NCBI GenBank assembly: GCA_027625915.1 | Contig: JANTQA010000033.1 | Span: forward strand, 7,812,001-7,876,000 | Reading direction: 5' to 3' | DNA length: 64,000 nt | Source of the DNA: Anaeramoeba flamelloides | Taxonomy: Eukaryota; Metamonada; Anaeramoebidae | Shown here: positions 12,360-25,018 of the stretch, piece after piece | How the letters are laid out: every line of letters starts with the position of its first letter | Position numbering within the stretch: position 1 is the stretch's first letter | Notes under the pieces: model-generated | The model's input: the letters and a program-made list of their open reading frames with translations, nothing else | The model's database searches: none | Told to the model about the DNA's origin: nothing | Program-made: the position numbers and the translations under genes

Positions 12360-13020
12360 TTATTTTTTGATAGATTTAATATCTTGATTTTTTTTAATTT
12401 AGATATCTAAATTTTATAATTGTCTTCATAATCTGGGCAATTCAATATAAAATGATCTAAATCTTCAAGAATATTTAAACTGTTCATTTTTTACATAAAA
12501 ATTCAAAATCTTTTTCTTTCTTTTAATTCGTAACATAAGAATACCTTGTTAAGGTAATATGTAAAAATTCTAAGTTTTAAAATTAAATTTGGACACCTCC
12601 ATTTTAAAATCATTTTTCATTAAGTTTTACGTAATCTGAAAGCAATAGAGAAAAACAAAATATTTTACTCTATTCTTTTGAATTCTGTAACACCTAACAA
12701 CAATTCAAAAATTGGATATTTTCTAAATTTTTAATACTGAAATTTTATACATCATTTTCTAGTTTTTTTAAATTTTGGGAGTGTTAATTAATATTTTTAA
12801 ATTTTTTTTCCTCTAAAATGTGGATAATTAATTAATTCATCAAACACGATGATTTTTAATTTTTGATTTAACTTAAATCTTCTTTTATATATTAGTATTC
12901 TTACTGGATCAATATTTACCTCAGTTCTATAAATAATCCTTGGAGGGTGTGAGCTGATTAATAATAATTATATTTCTTTTTGTAATCCAGTTATCAAAAT
13001 CTTTAAAATATGTTTTTTAA
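12360..13020 (-). pseudogene. Decayed LINE (non-LTR retrotransposon) 3' coding fragment
   Basis: On the minus strand about 12410-12480 reads EDLDHFILNCPDYED, the hallmark of the zinc-binding segment that ends many LINE reverse-transcriptase proteins. Upstream at about 12850-12960 is PPRIIYRTEVNIDPVRILIY, which has a relative (PRIIYKTE) in the LINE relic at 34860-35640. Several stops and shifts interrupt it, so it is dead. The family call rests on these motifs and on the shared 3' tail. Confidence 0.5.
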
Positions 13021-14193
13021 GAATTAAATATTTTGAATCAAAAAAATAGTTGATAAAAAAGGATTTTTATTACACAAATTTAGGAACATCTTTTGTATTT
13101 TTTTTTCACAATCAAATAAACCAATTCGATAAATATATATTTCAGAAGAGATATTTAATAAAATGTGGGTGATGAGAAAAAGGATAATAATTCTACAATA
13201 TGAAAAATATTGATTTTTAATTTTCTTATATAAATCTTCTTTTTTCAAATTAATTGTGAATTTCGGTAAAGGGTTTACAGAAATTTGAAAACTTGGTTTT
13301 TGTTATTTAAGAAGTGTAAATTAAACACTAAAAAACCTTTTCCTAAAATTCCATAAAGGAATTAAAGTATAAAATTATATATTTTAAAAATGTTCAAGGG
13401 ACTGATTCGATTATTTTATTTCAATGATTGAAAAAACAAAAATAACAATTGACCACAATTTTGAAAAAATTATAAATAAGTAAAAGAAAAAAGAAAAAAA
13501 AGTAATATTAATAAAAAAAAAAAGTTCTCATTTTGTTTATAATACCATATTATTACAACATAAAAAAAAAAAAAAAACAGCACAATTGTTGAATTAAGAA
13601 CACCCAAAATCAAATTCTCAATAGTTTTGATTAAACTTGATATAATTTGATAATTGATCTTGAATATTCATTTGGAGATCGTTGTATAATTACTGTAATT
13701 ACTTTTTTTTTTTTTGATCGTTTTTATGTAAACCTTTGCTCATTGTTTGTCTTTACCTTTTATATTTTTTATTTTCAATTTCCTCATACTTTGATGTTTC
13801 AGTATTTAAAGTATTAGCAAGTAACCACTTGATCTTTTTCATTTGGAAATCTGTTTCGAAATATAAAGAAAATCCACAATAAAAAAAATGGAAAAAAATA
13901 AAAACAAATAGTAAAGAATATAACGATCTGATAAATTATTTTTTTTAAAAGTACCTAATCATTATTTTTGAAAATAAAACATTTAAAAAAATAAATAAAA
14001 TAATTTTCAAATATAAAATTTATTATTTTTACATTTAAACAATTATCGCCAAACATAAAAAATGAAATAATAAAATATTTTATCGATAAGAAAAAACTTT
14101 TTGAAAAAATAATCAAAAAAAAAAATAAAAAACAATCAAAAAATAAAAGAAAAAACAAAGAAAAAACAAAGAAAACAAAAAAAAAAAAAGTAT
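13021..14193. other. Gene-free stretch between the LINE relic and the membrane protein
   Basis: A/T-rich. A minus-strand open stretch of about 74 codons (13024-13248) may be further decayed LINE sequence, but I cannot match it to a motif. The remainder, with several A-runs near 13900-14190, is presumably the 3' UTR and terminator of the minus-strand gene ending at 14194. Confidence 0.4.
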
Positions 14194-16390
14194 TTATAAT
14201 TTGTCGTCTTCAATTTGAAAAAATTGATTAGAGCTGGAATAACTTTGTGTATCAGAAAAATTTGAAGAAATAGCCTGGTTTTGAATAATTTCTTTATAAC
14301 CAGTTTTAATTTTTTTTGTTCTTAAATACATAACTGAAGCTATTGTTACTGCAAAGATCACCAAGCCAGGAATTAAAATTCCTAAAAAGAGGGACCAATG
14401 GAAGCTTGATTTTTTAGAGGCTTTGGTAACTTGTAAATCGAAAGTATATTGTAAAATGTTTTCGCAGGGATCTTTAGCATTTAAGACAATTGTATATGTA
14501 GCAACGTTATATGGAACTGTGCCAGCGAATCTCCAAAGGTCTTGATCCCATTTTAGCCACTCTGGCAATTTGTTGTCATCTTTGAGTGTTGCCTCAACTT
14601 GTATGTCTTGTTTCTCACAATTAAAGGTATTGTCATGCAAAGAAAAATCCCAATAATCGCCTTCCTGAATTTGCTGCTTTTCGATGATTACATTCATTTT
14701 AATTTTTGTAAATTTGAGTTGCTTGCCAAAAATTTCTTGATTGGAAGCCAGATCAACATTATACCAAGCAATAAAAAAATCATTGCTCCCAGTCTTGGAA
14801 TTTGGTGTTGATACCATTACAGGCGAATATTGGCTTTCTTCGATTTGCGTGTTTATTTTGAATTCATCGCTGAGAGGTGTCGAATCCGATAAAAAAACCC
14901 TGGAAAAAATCCCCTTTAAATTGGAATCATGCTCGATCGAGCTCCAAGAGATCAGAAATTCTGGATAAAGAACATTCTTCTTTTCAACAAGCGCGCCCGT
15001 GGCGACAAGGGTGGGCTGATCTTGCTCGCCTTTAATGTTTTGGTTTACTTTAAATTCGCTTCCAATTTCTTGGATTTTGGAATTATAAATTTTGCCATGA
15101 AGGTTATGATCCATGTTGCTCTTGGTGATGTAATTCCACACGATCACATAAAATGCATTTTCATTTTTGCCAATAGATTTAATAATTGGGAAAATGTTCT
15201 CAATTTGATTATTTAAATTCTCATTGACATGCTCAATGCTTTTGATTAGGCTGCCTTTGAAATTAAAGGCAGCTCCAGAAATGGAAATTATATTATTATT
15301 TTCCGTTTCCCAGATCACAAAAAAATTCTTCTCATGGACATTCGCAGCTAAATCGGGCTGTGAGTGAAGAATTTGCTGTTTAGCCCCTATGGGGATTAAG
15401 CCGCTGACGTTCTTGCCGTCCCAATCATAAATTATCAGATTCAATTCATCCACGTCTGCGTTATCTTTTGTGTTACATTTGGAAATCCAGACAATGGCAA
15501 TCCCCTGATCGAGGAGCTGAATTGATTTTAGGTAATAAAAATAACAATTTTCTTTTTGAGACACCGTGACAGCACTTCCCATGATCCGTTCGCCATTTTG
15601 GGTCTTGAAATATTGTAATTTGATCGTATCATAGTTTTCTGTAGTGTTTTTTTCAACCCACGAAATGGCCATTTTTTTGCCGTCAGTGCTTATGACAGTG
15701 GTTGGGTTGTATTCCGCTCGGTTGCTTGGATAATTGCTGGGGTTCACGGTAACCTCGGGGGTGATGTTTTTGCCCATGTCATTATATATTTTGAAAAAGA
15801 TTCGATCAGAACTGGGACCATTTGTCTCGCTCTGCCAAGTGACCCCTACACTGTCTTGATCGGGAATCAAATAATGGTTATAATTTACTTCGTGAGTGCT
15901 TTTTAAACTGTTCACAGCTTGTGTGTTCACAACAACTTCGCCTGTGCTCTTGAGAACAGATTGGAAGATTTGGTTGACTGGGTTTGTTTTTAAAGAGGAC
16001 GCATACACTAAAGATATTTTGCCACTAGCAAATCTCTGAAGCGATGGGGATGTTGTTTTAATATTATTGTTGCCACTTATGACGAAATCCGTAGTGTCAG
16101 GTAGTGGGCATGATTTTTCGCCTAAAAGAAGTTTTTATTTTATTTTTTCATTTTTCAAACAAGAGGGTTTATTTGTCAAGATTCAAAGAACAAATGTTTT
16201 TTTTTTTTTTTTTTTTTTTGTTTTTGTTTTTGTTTTTTTTTGTTTTTTTCAAAGAAGAAAAGATTTATTTAATGGGACGACAACAAACGAAAAATGTAGA
16301 ATTTTGAAAAATACAAAAAAGAGGAATTTTACAAATAACAAATGAACAGAAAATTAAAACAAATAAAATGCTGATAAAAAGATTTTTCAT
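14194..16390 (-). CDS. Type I membrane protein with propeller-like ectodomain
   Basis: Two exons: 16390-16333 encodes a signal peptide (MKNLFISILF then LIFCSF), and 16121-14194 encodes the rest. The 211-nt GT-AG intron is phase 1 and yields 661 codons plus stop. The ectodomain has repeated blocks of the form 'strand, then (I/V)xW, then Gly/Asn turn' (ISWVEKN, IVWISKC, VIWETEN, VIVWNYI, ISWSSIE, IAWYNVD). They are spaced about 60 residues apart, as in a six- or seven-bladed beta-propeller. A cadherin-like segment related to dystroglycan/He-PIG folds follows (LPEWLKWDQDLWRFAGTVP). One membrane helix lies at about residues 595-620, then a short Ser/Gln-rich cytoplasmic tail. Expected at the cell surface or in an endomembrane. 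The ligand is unknown and I recognise no named orthologue. Confidence 0.85.
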
Positions 16391-16746
16391 TAATGTTTAA
16401 AAAAATGATCGAATATCGATTTTTTCTTTAATAAGAACACAAAAAGGAAACCAAACAGTTAATTTTAATTAAGAATTTAAGATTGTTTGTACCTAAATCT
16501 CTGTAGCTAGATTTAGGGAATCTATCACAATATTTTTAATATTTAATACTTTACTTTTGTCGACTCCCATCAAATAATTAGACTTTTTCATTGAATTTCA
16601 CTCATATTATCAAATGTATTCTTGAATGAAATTTATATTGATTAAACGTGTTTACTTTTGTCATTATTATCATTATTACTCAGAGATTTTTTAAATTTTT
16701 TTCTTAATTTTTAGACAAACTTGGATATTTTTTGAAAAGATACCTT
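16391..16746. other. Gene-free flank
   Basis: Upstream flank of the minus-strand membrane protein gene. A/T-rich; I see no defined promoter element or repeat. Confidence 0.4.
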
Positions 16747-16748
16747 TA

Positions 16749-18054
16749 CCATTGTGAAAAAAATTTGGTTCATTAAAAAAAATTGGGTCAGTCAAAAATT
16801 TGTTTTCGGTTTTTTAAATAGTAAATATTGGCAAAATGATTTTTGATCAAAGTAAAATTTTATGAACAAATCTTACATTTAATAAAAACCAAAGTCACTA
16901 TCAATAATAATTTTCAAATGTAATATTAAATTGTTGCATTTTGACATTTTAGAATTACTGTGGAACTCTAAAGAACAAAAATTTATTTTTAATTGTAAAC
17001 TTTACTAAAAATGTTAATTTTTTTTTATTAGATTACATTCCAAGATCAAGTTAATCATTGTTTGGGAAGACCAAAAATTAATAACCGTTTTAAATTAATG
17101 TTTGTCTATGGGGATTTTAAGAATTTAAATGGTTTCTGAAATCTTGATATTTCGGTATTTTGAAGTTTTGATTGTAATACATTAGTGGAAAACAATCTCT
17201 TCTGAAAAAATAGCTTTTTTGGAAGATTTTATGTTTCAATTTGGTTTAAAAGGATATTTAACATTAACCGTGATAAATTCACATTATATTAACAATGATA
17301 AATCTCTTAATAAATAAATAAATTTTAATATATTTGCCATAAACAGTCATATTATTTTTACAGTTGTGGAAAAAAAGTGAAACTGGAAAAAAAGTGAAAC
17401 ACGGTTTTTAATTGGGAACATTACTGAAAATTCAAAGTAAGATCAATGAAAAAAAGAATAAATAAATAAATAAAGACAAAATGAAGTATTCGCCACAATA
17501 ACAGTTTTTTTAATACTATTATTTGGTATGGGTTTTTCTTTGATTGATCAATTATTAAAAATTTGTTCAAAAAATTGACTATTTTTGAGATCTCAAAAAC
17601 CACACACACAATTTCGATAAATCAAGTAGATTTAAATAGTATTTGTTGGGTTGATTGAAAATTATATACTGGATTATTATTTGAAGTTAATTGGTTTCTT
17701 CTTTTTTATTGATTTTACTTTTCATTTTCAGTAATGTTCCCAATTAAAAACCGTGTTTCACTTTTTTTCCAGTTTCACTTTTTTTCCACAACAGTTAGTA
17801 AAGTTAACAATTAAAAGTAAATTTTTGTATTTTAGAGTTCCACAGTAATTCTAAAATGTCAAAATACAAGGAAATAACATTACCTTTGAAAATTATTATT
17901 GATTATGACTTTGGTTTTTCTTAAATGTAAGATTTGTTCATAAAATTTTACTTTGATCAAAAATCATTTTGCTAATATTTACTATTTAAAAAACGAAAAC
18001 AAATTTTTGACTGACCCAATTTTTTTTAATAAGCCAAATTTTTTTCACAATGGT
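16749..18054. mobile_element. TIR transposon with about 300-bp inverted arms, host of a nested element (copy 1)
   Basis: Ends CCATTGTGAAAAAAATTTGG and its complement, flanked by TTA on both sides (TA target). Arms at about 16749-17015 and 17797-18054 are long inverted repeats. The middle (17016-17358) is non-coding. A second, uninterrupted copy lies at 50381-51260 and aligns end to end, including TTTGCCATAAACAGTCAT just left of the insertion point. The size without the nested insert is about 870 bp. No transposase frame, so non-autonomous; the TA target and CCATTGTG ends suggest the Tc1/mariner group. Confidence 0.75.
17361..17795. mobile_element. 435-bp Tc1/mariner-like element nested in the larger TIR element (copy 1)
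   Basis: Begins CAGTTGTGGAAAAAAAGTG and ends with the near complement; TA on both sides. The equivalent site in the paralogous host element (near 50999) reads TTTTTAGTAAAG without the insert. Arms of about 75 bp include AATTGGGAACATTACTGAAAA. A second copy of identical length lies at 53747-54181 in the opposite orientation. No transposase frame. Confidence 0.8.
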
Positions 18055-18689
18055 TACCATTAAACAAAAAACTCTAATAAATTTGGGATTTTTAAGAATG
18101 TTTGTTCAAGTTTGATTGATCAAATATTAATTTGTGAACCAAAAAACTCTTTTTTGTTAAGAGGATAAAAAAAGTTTTCAAATGTATTTGAAAAGCTTTA
18201 TTAATGGTACTGTGCACATTTCAAGATTTTTTTAAATCCTCTATTAGGTATTTTTTGAAAATAACTTACTGGTATTTGAATAATAAATGGGATAAATTTT
18301 TCACTTCATTTTGCTCTTTTTTACTTTACAAATAAATTTCATCCAAATAGATTGAACTTATGTATCTCTGTTTATTTGTTTGGTACTTTTTTATTGGAAT
18401 ACGTGTGTGTATATTTTAGATGAGTTCAGAATTATAAATCATTGAAAAACAAGAACTGAGATAAAAATAAAGTCCATTTAAATTTCAATAGCCAACCAGG
18501 AAAAAAATTACATGAGATACTTGATTTAGAAGAATAAATTGGATAAAATTTCGACTTTAGTTAATTTGTTAAAATTTGACACTGAGTTTCCTTTTGGATT
18601 ATTAATTGGTACTGTTTAGGAAAATAATTGATTTGGAATTTCGTTTATTTGAAATCAAATCCTTTTTATATGTACAATTTTTTTATTAG

Positions 18690-20010
18690 TTCTTTAATAC
18701 TCAATAAATATATAAAAAATGAAAAAATTAAAATTTGGTTAGAAAAATAATATAAAAAAGAAGGAAGAGGAAAATTAGTTTGTAAAGGAGGTTCTCTTTC
18801 TCCTTTAATGTTCGGATTTATCAGACTCTTTTTAATTGAATAAATTAAAAATTTATTCATAATTTTCAATTGTTTGTTGGTGACTGTATTTTAATAATGG
18901 AAGTACCAATATCAGAAATTGACAAAAAATTATTTTCAATCTATAAAATTATTTAAGAATTCGAAATGAATCTAAATTTTGATAAAACATTATAATCAAA
19001 TCAATTATCAGAAATAGAATATTTACGAATTTGCCTTGAAAAAGAAAAAAATTTACAAAAAAACTTTGAAAAAGTAAAAGATAGATTTTAAAAAAATCAA
19101 AATAATTTTTAGATAACAAAAATTGTCTAATGAGGTAAAACTACAAATATTTAAAGTGATATATATATATATATATATATATTAACCAGTTATTTTATGG
19201 ATTAGTTATATTTAATTTTATACAAAAATATTTCAACCCAATAGATGTTTGAATAAATAAAAATGTAAAATTTTTTTTAAATACCAATTACTATTCTCCG
19301 AGGATAATTTAGAAAACGAAGAAAAAATTAACCAATTCAAAATTTTTATATAAAAAAGAAGATATTTACTCAAAAAGAAATTAGAACTTTCAGGTGTTCT
19401 GAAAATATCTCCAAAATATTAAATTTTTCAAAAAAAGATACGGAAAATAGTTATTGGGAAATAGACACCTTGAAATTATTAGAACAAAATCTAAACAAAT
19501 TTAGAGGAAACTCAATAATAAATTATTTTGGAAGAAAAGGCAAAGAATATTTAAAAATTATTAGGTAAAACAACAACATAAATAAACAGTTGTGCTGTAG
19601 AGTGTCTGTTTTTTTTTTTTTTTTTTAATTTGAGAAATTAAAAAAAAACCTAAAAATAAAAAAATATTTAAAATGGAAAGGTTCAACTTTCATTCTAATA
19701 TTACGAAACTTCACAAACTATTTATTTAGATAGTCTTGTTATTAGGATACCAAGAAAATAAATATAAAAGCTTCCAATCTATGTAAAAAATATTTCAATT
19801 TAGAAATAGATGGAGATATCGATCATTTTTTATGGAATTACCCATCCTCTGAAAAAAAAAAAATTTGGATTAAATAATTAATCCAAATAAACATAAATCA
19901 TAAGAATAATATCTTTTATAAAATTCCAAATAAATCCTCATTTTTTATCCTATTATTTTTAATGATAAAGAAAATTATGATTCTTTATTAATATTTCCAA
20001 ACAAAAATAA
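18690..20010 (+). pseudogene. Decayed LINE relic, reverse-transcriptase fragments
   Basis: At about 18751-18838 the plus strand reads GRGKLVCKGGSLSPLMF, matching the (Q)GxPLSPLLF core of non-LTR reverse transcriptases. At about 18930-19070 it reads IIxEFEMNLNFDK and then LEKEKNLQKNFEKVKDRF, like the post-catalytic 'xxFxxxLNxxKT' region. At about 19790-19870 it reads DIDHFLWNYPSSEKKKIWI, the C-terminal zinc-binding signature. Stops and shifts are numerous. The 18930-19090 part is clearly homologous to the minus-strand frame at 35266-35535. A (TA)n run at about 19160-19182 interrupts it. Confidence 0.55.
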
Positions 20011-20019
20011 AGAAATTAG

Positions 20020-20330
20020 GAAAGTGCTGTAGAATCCCGCAAAGTGCCTAGGTTTTTTTAATAGTAGAAATAAAAAAAATAATTAAAAATTTTCTTTTAA
20101 TTTTTGAAATTAAACAAAACTTAATGTCAAGTTATGGTCGAGCGAGTAGGTTTTCTTGATTTTTTCTGTTTTATTTATAAAATCTATTGAATTTATAAAT
20201 AAACAGAAAACCGTAAGAAAACCTAAGGGTGGTTTTCCATAATTTAAAAGAATTGAGTTAAATCTTTTGGCTTTACGCCATTCTTTTGAATTATGGGAGA
20301 AGTAACGGTTGTAGGAAATTAAAATCCTCC
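20020..20330 (+). repeat. LINE 3' tail with near-perfect hairpin
   Basis: Contains AAAGTGCTGTAG and AAAGTGCCTAGG words, the AGAAAACC/CCTAAGG block, and at about 20238-20302 a hairpin with arms CCATAATTTAAAAGAATTGAG and ATTCTTTTGAATTATGGG. It directly follows the LINE coding relic on the same strand. Confidence 0.6.
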
Positions 20331-21028
20331 CTTCAAAAATAAAAAAAAACCAAATAACAATTTTTTTTATGAATTCATTTTTAAACTGACTCAAAGTTCA
20401 TTAAAAATGAGATATATCAAGAATACAAATATAATGGTTTGACAACCTCAATAAATCTACTTATTTTATATAAACAATAGGGATTTATATAGAGGTTTTT
20501 GAGAATTTGGAAAATGATAATTTTGATTCTTGTTTTTGGAATTATTGAATAGTGTTTTGAGCAAGTGTAATTTAATGAATTCATCATTCTAATAAGTATT
20601 ATGTTATAATTTTCAAAGTTAGATTCTTCAAGATTAGTATTTGATTTTATCAAATTCTGTAATTACACAAAAATTATCCAGATTATTAACATTTAAAAAT
20701 CTACTTGGTTATTATATTTAAACAATATATTTTTTTTCAAGACTTTACACAAAAGTTAACTCTTAAATTTATGAAAACCCTTAAAAGTACAAGACATTTT
20801 AATTGTTATTAAACCAAACCAATCTAGCTGAAAATCTTTCCAATTTAATTCCAAAACTACCCAAAAAGAAAAAATTTCGGGTATGAAATTTTTAATAATA
20901 ATAAAATATCGAGAATTGAGAATTTCATTTTGAAAAACAAGATTTCAACTAGTAATATCTCTATATTAATATTTGGATTTTTAGGTAACAATAAAGAACC
21001 ATTTTCATTTTTTTTAAAAGTATTCAAA
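20331..21028. other. Gene-free stretch before the UGGT gene
   Basis: A minus-strand open stretch of about 78 codons (20417-20653) is not interpretable; it may be a further transposon fragment. The rest is the upstream flank of the gene starting at 21029. Confidence 0.4.
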
Positions 21029-22105
21029 ATGAGAAATTATCAATTTCTTTTTTTATTTTTGTTTCTGTTATTTAGCACCCACTCAAATTGTAACACTCAA
21101 CACAATGCAATTTTTGCGGGTGTCGAAAGCAATTTCCCAAGATCCAGTCTTATAAGTGAATCAATTGAATTTCTCTATTCGGTGTTACCAACAAAATTTT
21201 GGGCAATCCTTGAGAGTTACAGCCAAATGACTAGTGGAAAAAATATGACTGAACAAGAAATTTATCATGACTTTCGAAATCTTGTCGAGTTAAATAGCAA
21301 GAGCAATTTTCTATCAAATTTATACGACTGGACCCTTTCCACACACCAGTACAGTGTCAGTGTCGAATCACAAAGAATTTTAAGTAACCAAGAAATTTTT
21401 GATAAGGGCGATGAAATGACAAAAAAGATCAACTGTGATGGTTTGCCCAAAGGCAATTGGATCGAATTTCGTGGAAAATGTTTTTGTGATCTTGAAAAGC
21501 TGACAGCTTTGAGTAAGAAGAATGGGAATGACAATAAACAATTAGACGATTACTTTTCTTCGATTTTGAACGAAAAGCAAGAAAATGTAAATGTAAATGA
21601 AAATGAAATTTTACAAGAAGAAAATAAAGAACAAGACAAAAAATTAATAACAAAAGCTGGAAACAATTATCGAACAAACCAATATACTTTTGATAAAATA
21701 TATCACACGGGGAATATTGATCCAAAGACTGAACTGGAAACATTGGTTTTTTATGGCAGAGTTAATAGTCCCTCCTTTTATGATTGGACTACTTTATTAA
21801 AACGTTTATCTGAACTCAAGAAATATAAAATTTTTTTTCGACAAAACCCAGAAATTGTTTCAAATAATTTTAATCTCCCAGGTTGGGGGATTGAGTTGAT
21901 TCCAAAACAATTTTCCAACAATTACACTTTCGATAATTTTGAGAAACAACACCCAAATTCATTTGAATTAATTAAGAACCATGAAGTGCTTTATAAAACA
22001 GAAATGAATTCAATTAGGGATAATTTAATACAATTAGATTTAATTAAACCAAAAAATAATTTAGGGTTAAGCGTGATTGGTATCCAAGATCAAGAAAGTG
22101 TAACT

Positions 22106-22139
<34 letters not shown>

Positions 22140-24985
22140 GTGAAAATGAAAGTGAAAGTGAAGAAGAAGAAGACGATGATGATGATAACGATCTGGAATT
22201 CGATAATGATAATGATGGCGAACAAATTGGAATGAAAATATCACAATTAATTCTAGAAAGCAAAAACCCACTTCAAACGATGAATTTTTTAATAGAAAAT
22301 AATTTAATTGTAAAGGATCGTTTAAAAAATATTCAAATCAATAAGGACATTTCTGAAAAAATCAGTACAAATCAAAAAAATTATTTTAATTTTGAAAATT
22401 TATTGTCAATTAATGGCCGAATACTGGATTTTGAAGATTTTGAACCATTTGAAATCCATAACCTTTTAAGCAAAGAATACAAAAGAATTTCAAGAATACA
22501 AAAAATGATCCCAATAATTGATTATAAAACAGCTTCAGAACTATCTAAGTTGCCTTCAATGGATTACCAAAATTTAAGAATTGATATTCTAAACTCAAAA
22601 GGTTCTGAAAAGAATATTATTTTTCTAAATAATTTGGAAAAAGATGAAAAATATTCAGATTGGGAGTTAAAATCAATTTCAGATTTAGATTTATCAAAGT
22701 ATGAATTTTTTTTTTTTTGATTATTATTTTTGATCGTTCTCTGACTTGTTGAACCAATTTTACCTAAAAACAACCAAAAAGATATACCCAACCAACAAAT
22801 TTCAATGTTTGAAAATGAATAATCCAAGTAAAAATTTGATTATGACCAAATATAACCACCAATAGAAAAGTTACAATCATTTTTTTATTTTATTTCCGAA
22901 CTCAGTATTTAAAAAGCCATATGCGTTTCTATTTGGACAAGATTGGTGTATTTTTTTAAAAAATTTACTTTTCTTTTGATTTTCAAATAATAACATTAAT
23001 AATCGTATTATTTATGTTAAATATGTTAAAGAAAGAATTAAACGGCATATAAAAACAATAAAAAGAAAAGAAAAGGGGAAATTAGAATTAATTCTAAAAA
23101 GTAAAAAGGAATTATATATACCAATTCTTAAGCAAGTAGGTACATTTTACCCCCTTTCAAAAATTTTAATTGTGTGAACATTACTTTCTGAAAAAAATAT
23201 TGAGTGCCACGAGATATACAAACTTTAAAATATAATTCGTTTCTCTATTTGTGGAAAGAAAGCTAACCAAAAGTAAATCAGAGTTGAATTTTTAATTTTT
23301 CGAATTTTTTGAAACGATTTTTTTTTGATTAAATTTTTGGTTTTATTAAATTAGGTTTTGTATCAAGAAATTTGTTTATGGGAATGGTTTGAAATTAATC
23401 TTAGAATACACCAAAAAGATATACATGGGGAAGTGTGTAAACTAAACTAAAATTCAAAAATTTTCCACACAGTTAAATCAGTTCAAAAGAATCACAATAA
23501 TTCAATTTCATTCAAATTGGAAATAAATTTGCTTTTTGTAAAATATAAAAATCATTTTTTCATCTTTTTATTTTTTTGTTTTCATTTTATTTTTTGAATT
23601 ACGTAGCGTTTTTCTTTCGATCAATATTTTTCTAGAACGATTTATAGCAAGTTAAAGTTGAGTTGTTCAAAATAGAAGAACTCAAATACAATTAGTTTGA
23701 TTAATGGTAGTCAACCATTTGATCGATCAATAATCGTTTATAGAATTGAAACAAATCTACCAATATATTTTTTTAAAAGAAATATATGACATCACCATAG
23801 AATATCTTCTGACCAACACGACTAAACACAAAATTAGGAAAAAGGAGCCCAAGACAAAATAAAACCTATCAACGAATTCATTTAGACTAGAAAATTTCAG
23901 ATCTCTCTAACAATTATTTTAAACCTCTTAATTTTTTCCACTATTCATTCTTTTCTTTCGATCATTTTTCCCCCAATTTTTCATTTTTTATTCTTTCTTT
24001 TCTTTTTTTTTTTTTTAGAAAACTAAATTAAGATTCAAATACTTCTGATGGCTGTATCTATTAGATACTCTTTGAATTAGAAGTCTCAAATTTAATCCCT
24101 TCAAAATTCCCTCTTTAACAGGTTAGATGATGTTTCATCTAACCCTTAACAATAAACCAATATATTTTTTTGTTTTGCCCTTCATCCCCAAAATTTTTGA
24201 CACACAGATAATAATTTATTTGTATTAATAATTATTTATTTTATGTTTTGTGAGTATTGTAATTTATAAAACAATTTTTCACATTTCAATTATTGGATGG
24301 TTATAATTTAACATTTCTTCCGGAATTGATTAAATAATTATTTTTTTTTTTTCTCAAAAATTGGTTTTTTGTTTGGTTAAAAATTTTGAATTGGGGTTTA
24401 TTTCCAAGAAAGCATAACAAATTTATTTTAAAATATTTTATTAAATTTCATTCTAATATTATTATTGAAATACCCAAAATTGTTTTTCGTCATTTATTGA
24501 TTCTTGATAATAATTTAATTTGTTTTTTTGAAATACATTACTTTAATTAAAAGATATGAATGTTTTCTGATCACAAATTTTAAATGATATTTTTTAAGTC
24601 TAGAAACTGGTTGTTATTTTTCATTTTGATCTAAGAAAAAATTTTTTTCCCAAGATATTTAATCTTGAATAAAATTTCTCAATGGAACAACATAAAGACT
24701 TAAAACTGGTATTTTATTGTTTAAAAAATCGGTTTGTATCCTTAATGTAGTTTCCATTTTTTATTGAATTAGTACTGCATTTGTTACCTACAAAAAAATT
24801 CTATTTTTTTTTTTTCGATTTTTTTAGAACTATTTTGAGATGAATATATTTTGAAATACAAACAGTGAGCTCTGCACTCAGTATTAATATTCCCCTTTAA
24901 TTTTATATTACCAATTCATAAAATAGAAACACTTCCAAAGAGAATATTATTTGGGATGTACAAAAAAAATTCCCCATTTTTTTGG

Positions 24986-25018
<33 letters not shown>

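Noticed and set aside
20930-21028. 33-codon N-terminal extension of UGGT
   Set aside because: Begins with TTG and would bury the signal peptide; the ATG at 21029 puts the hydrophobic leader at the N-terminus as ER entry requires.
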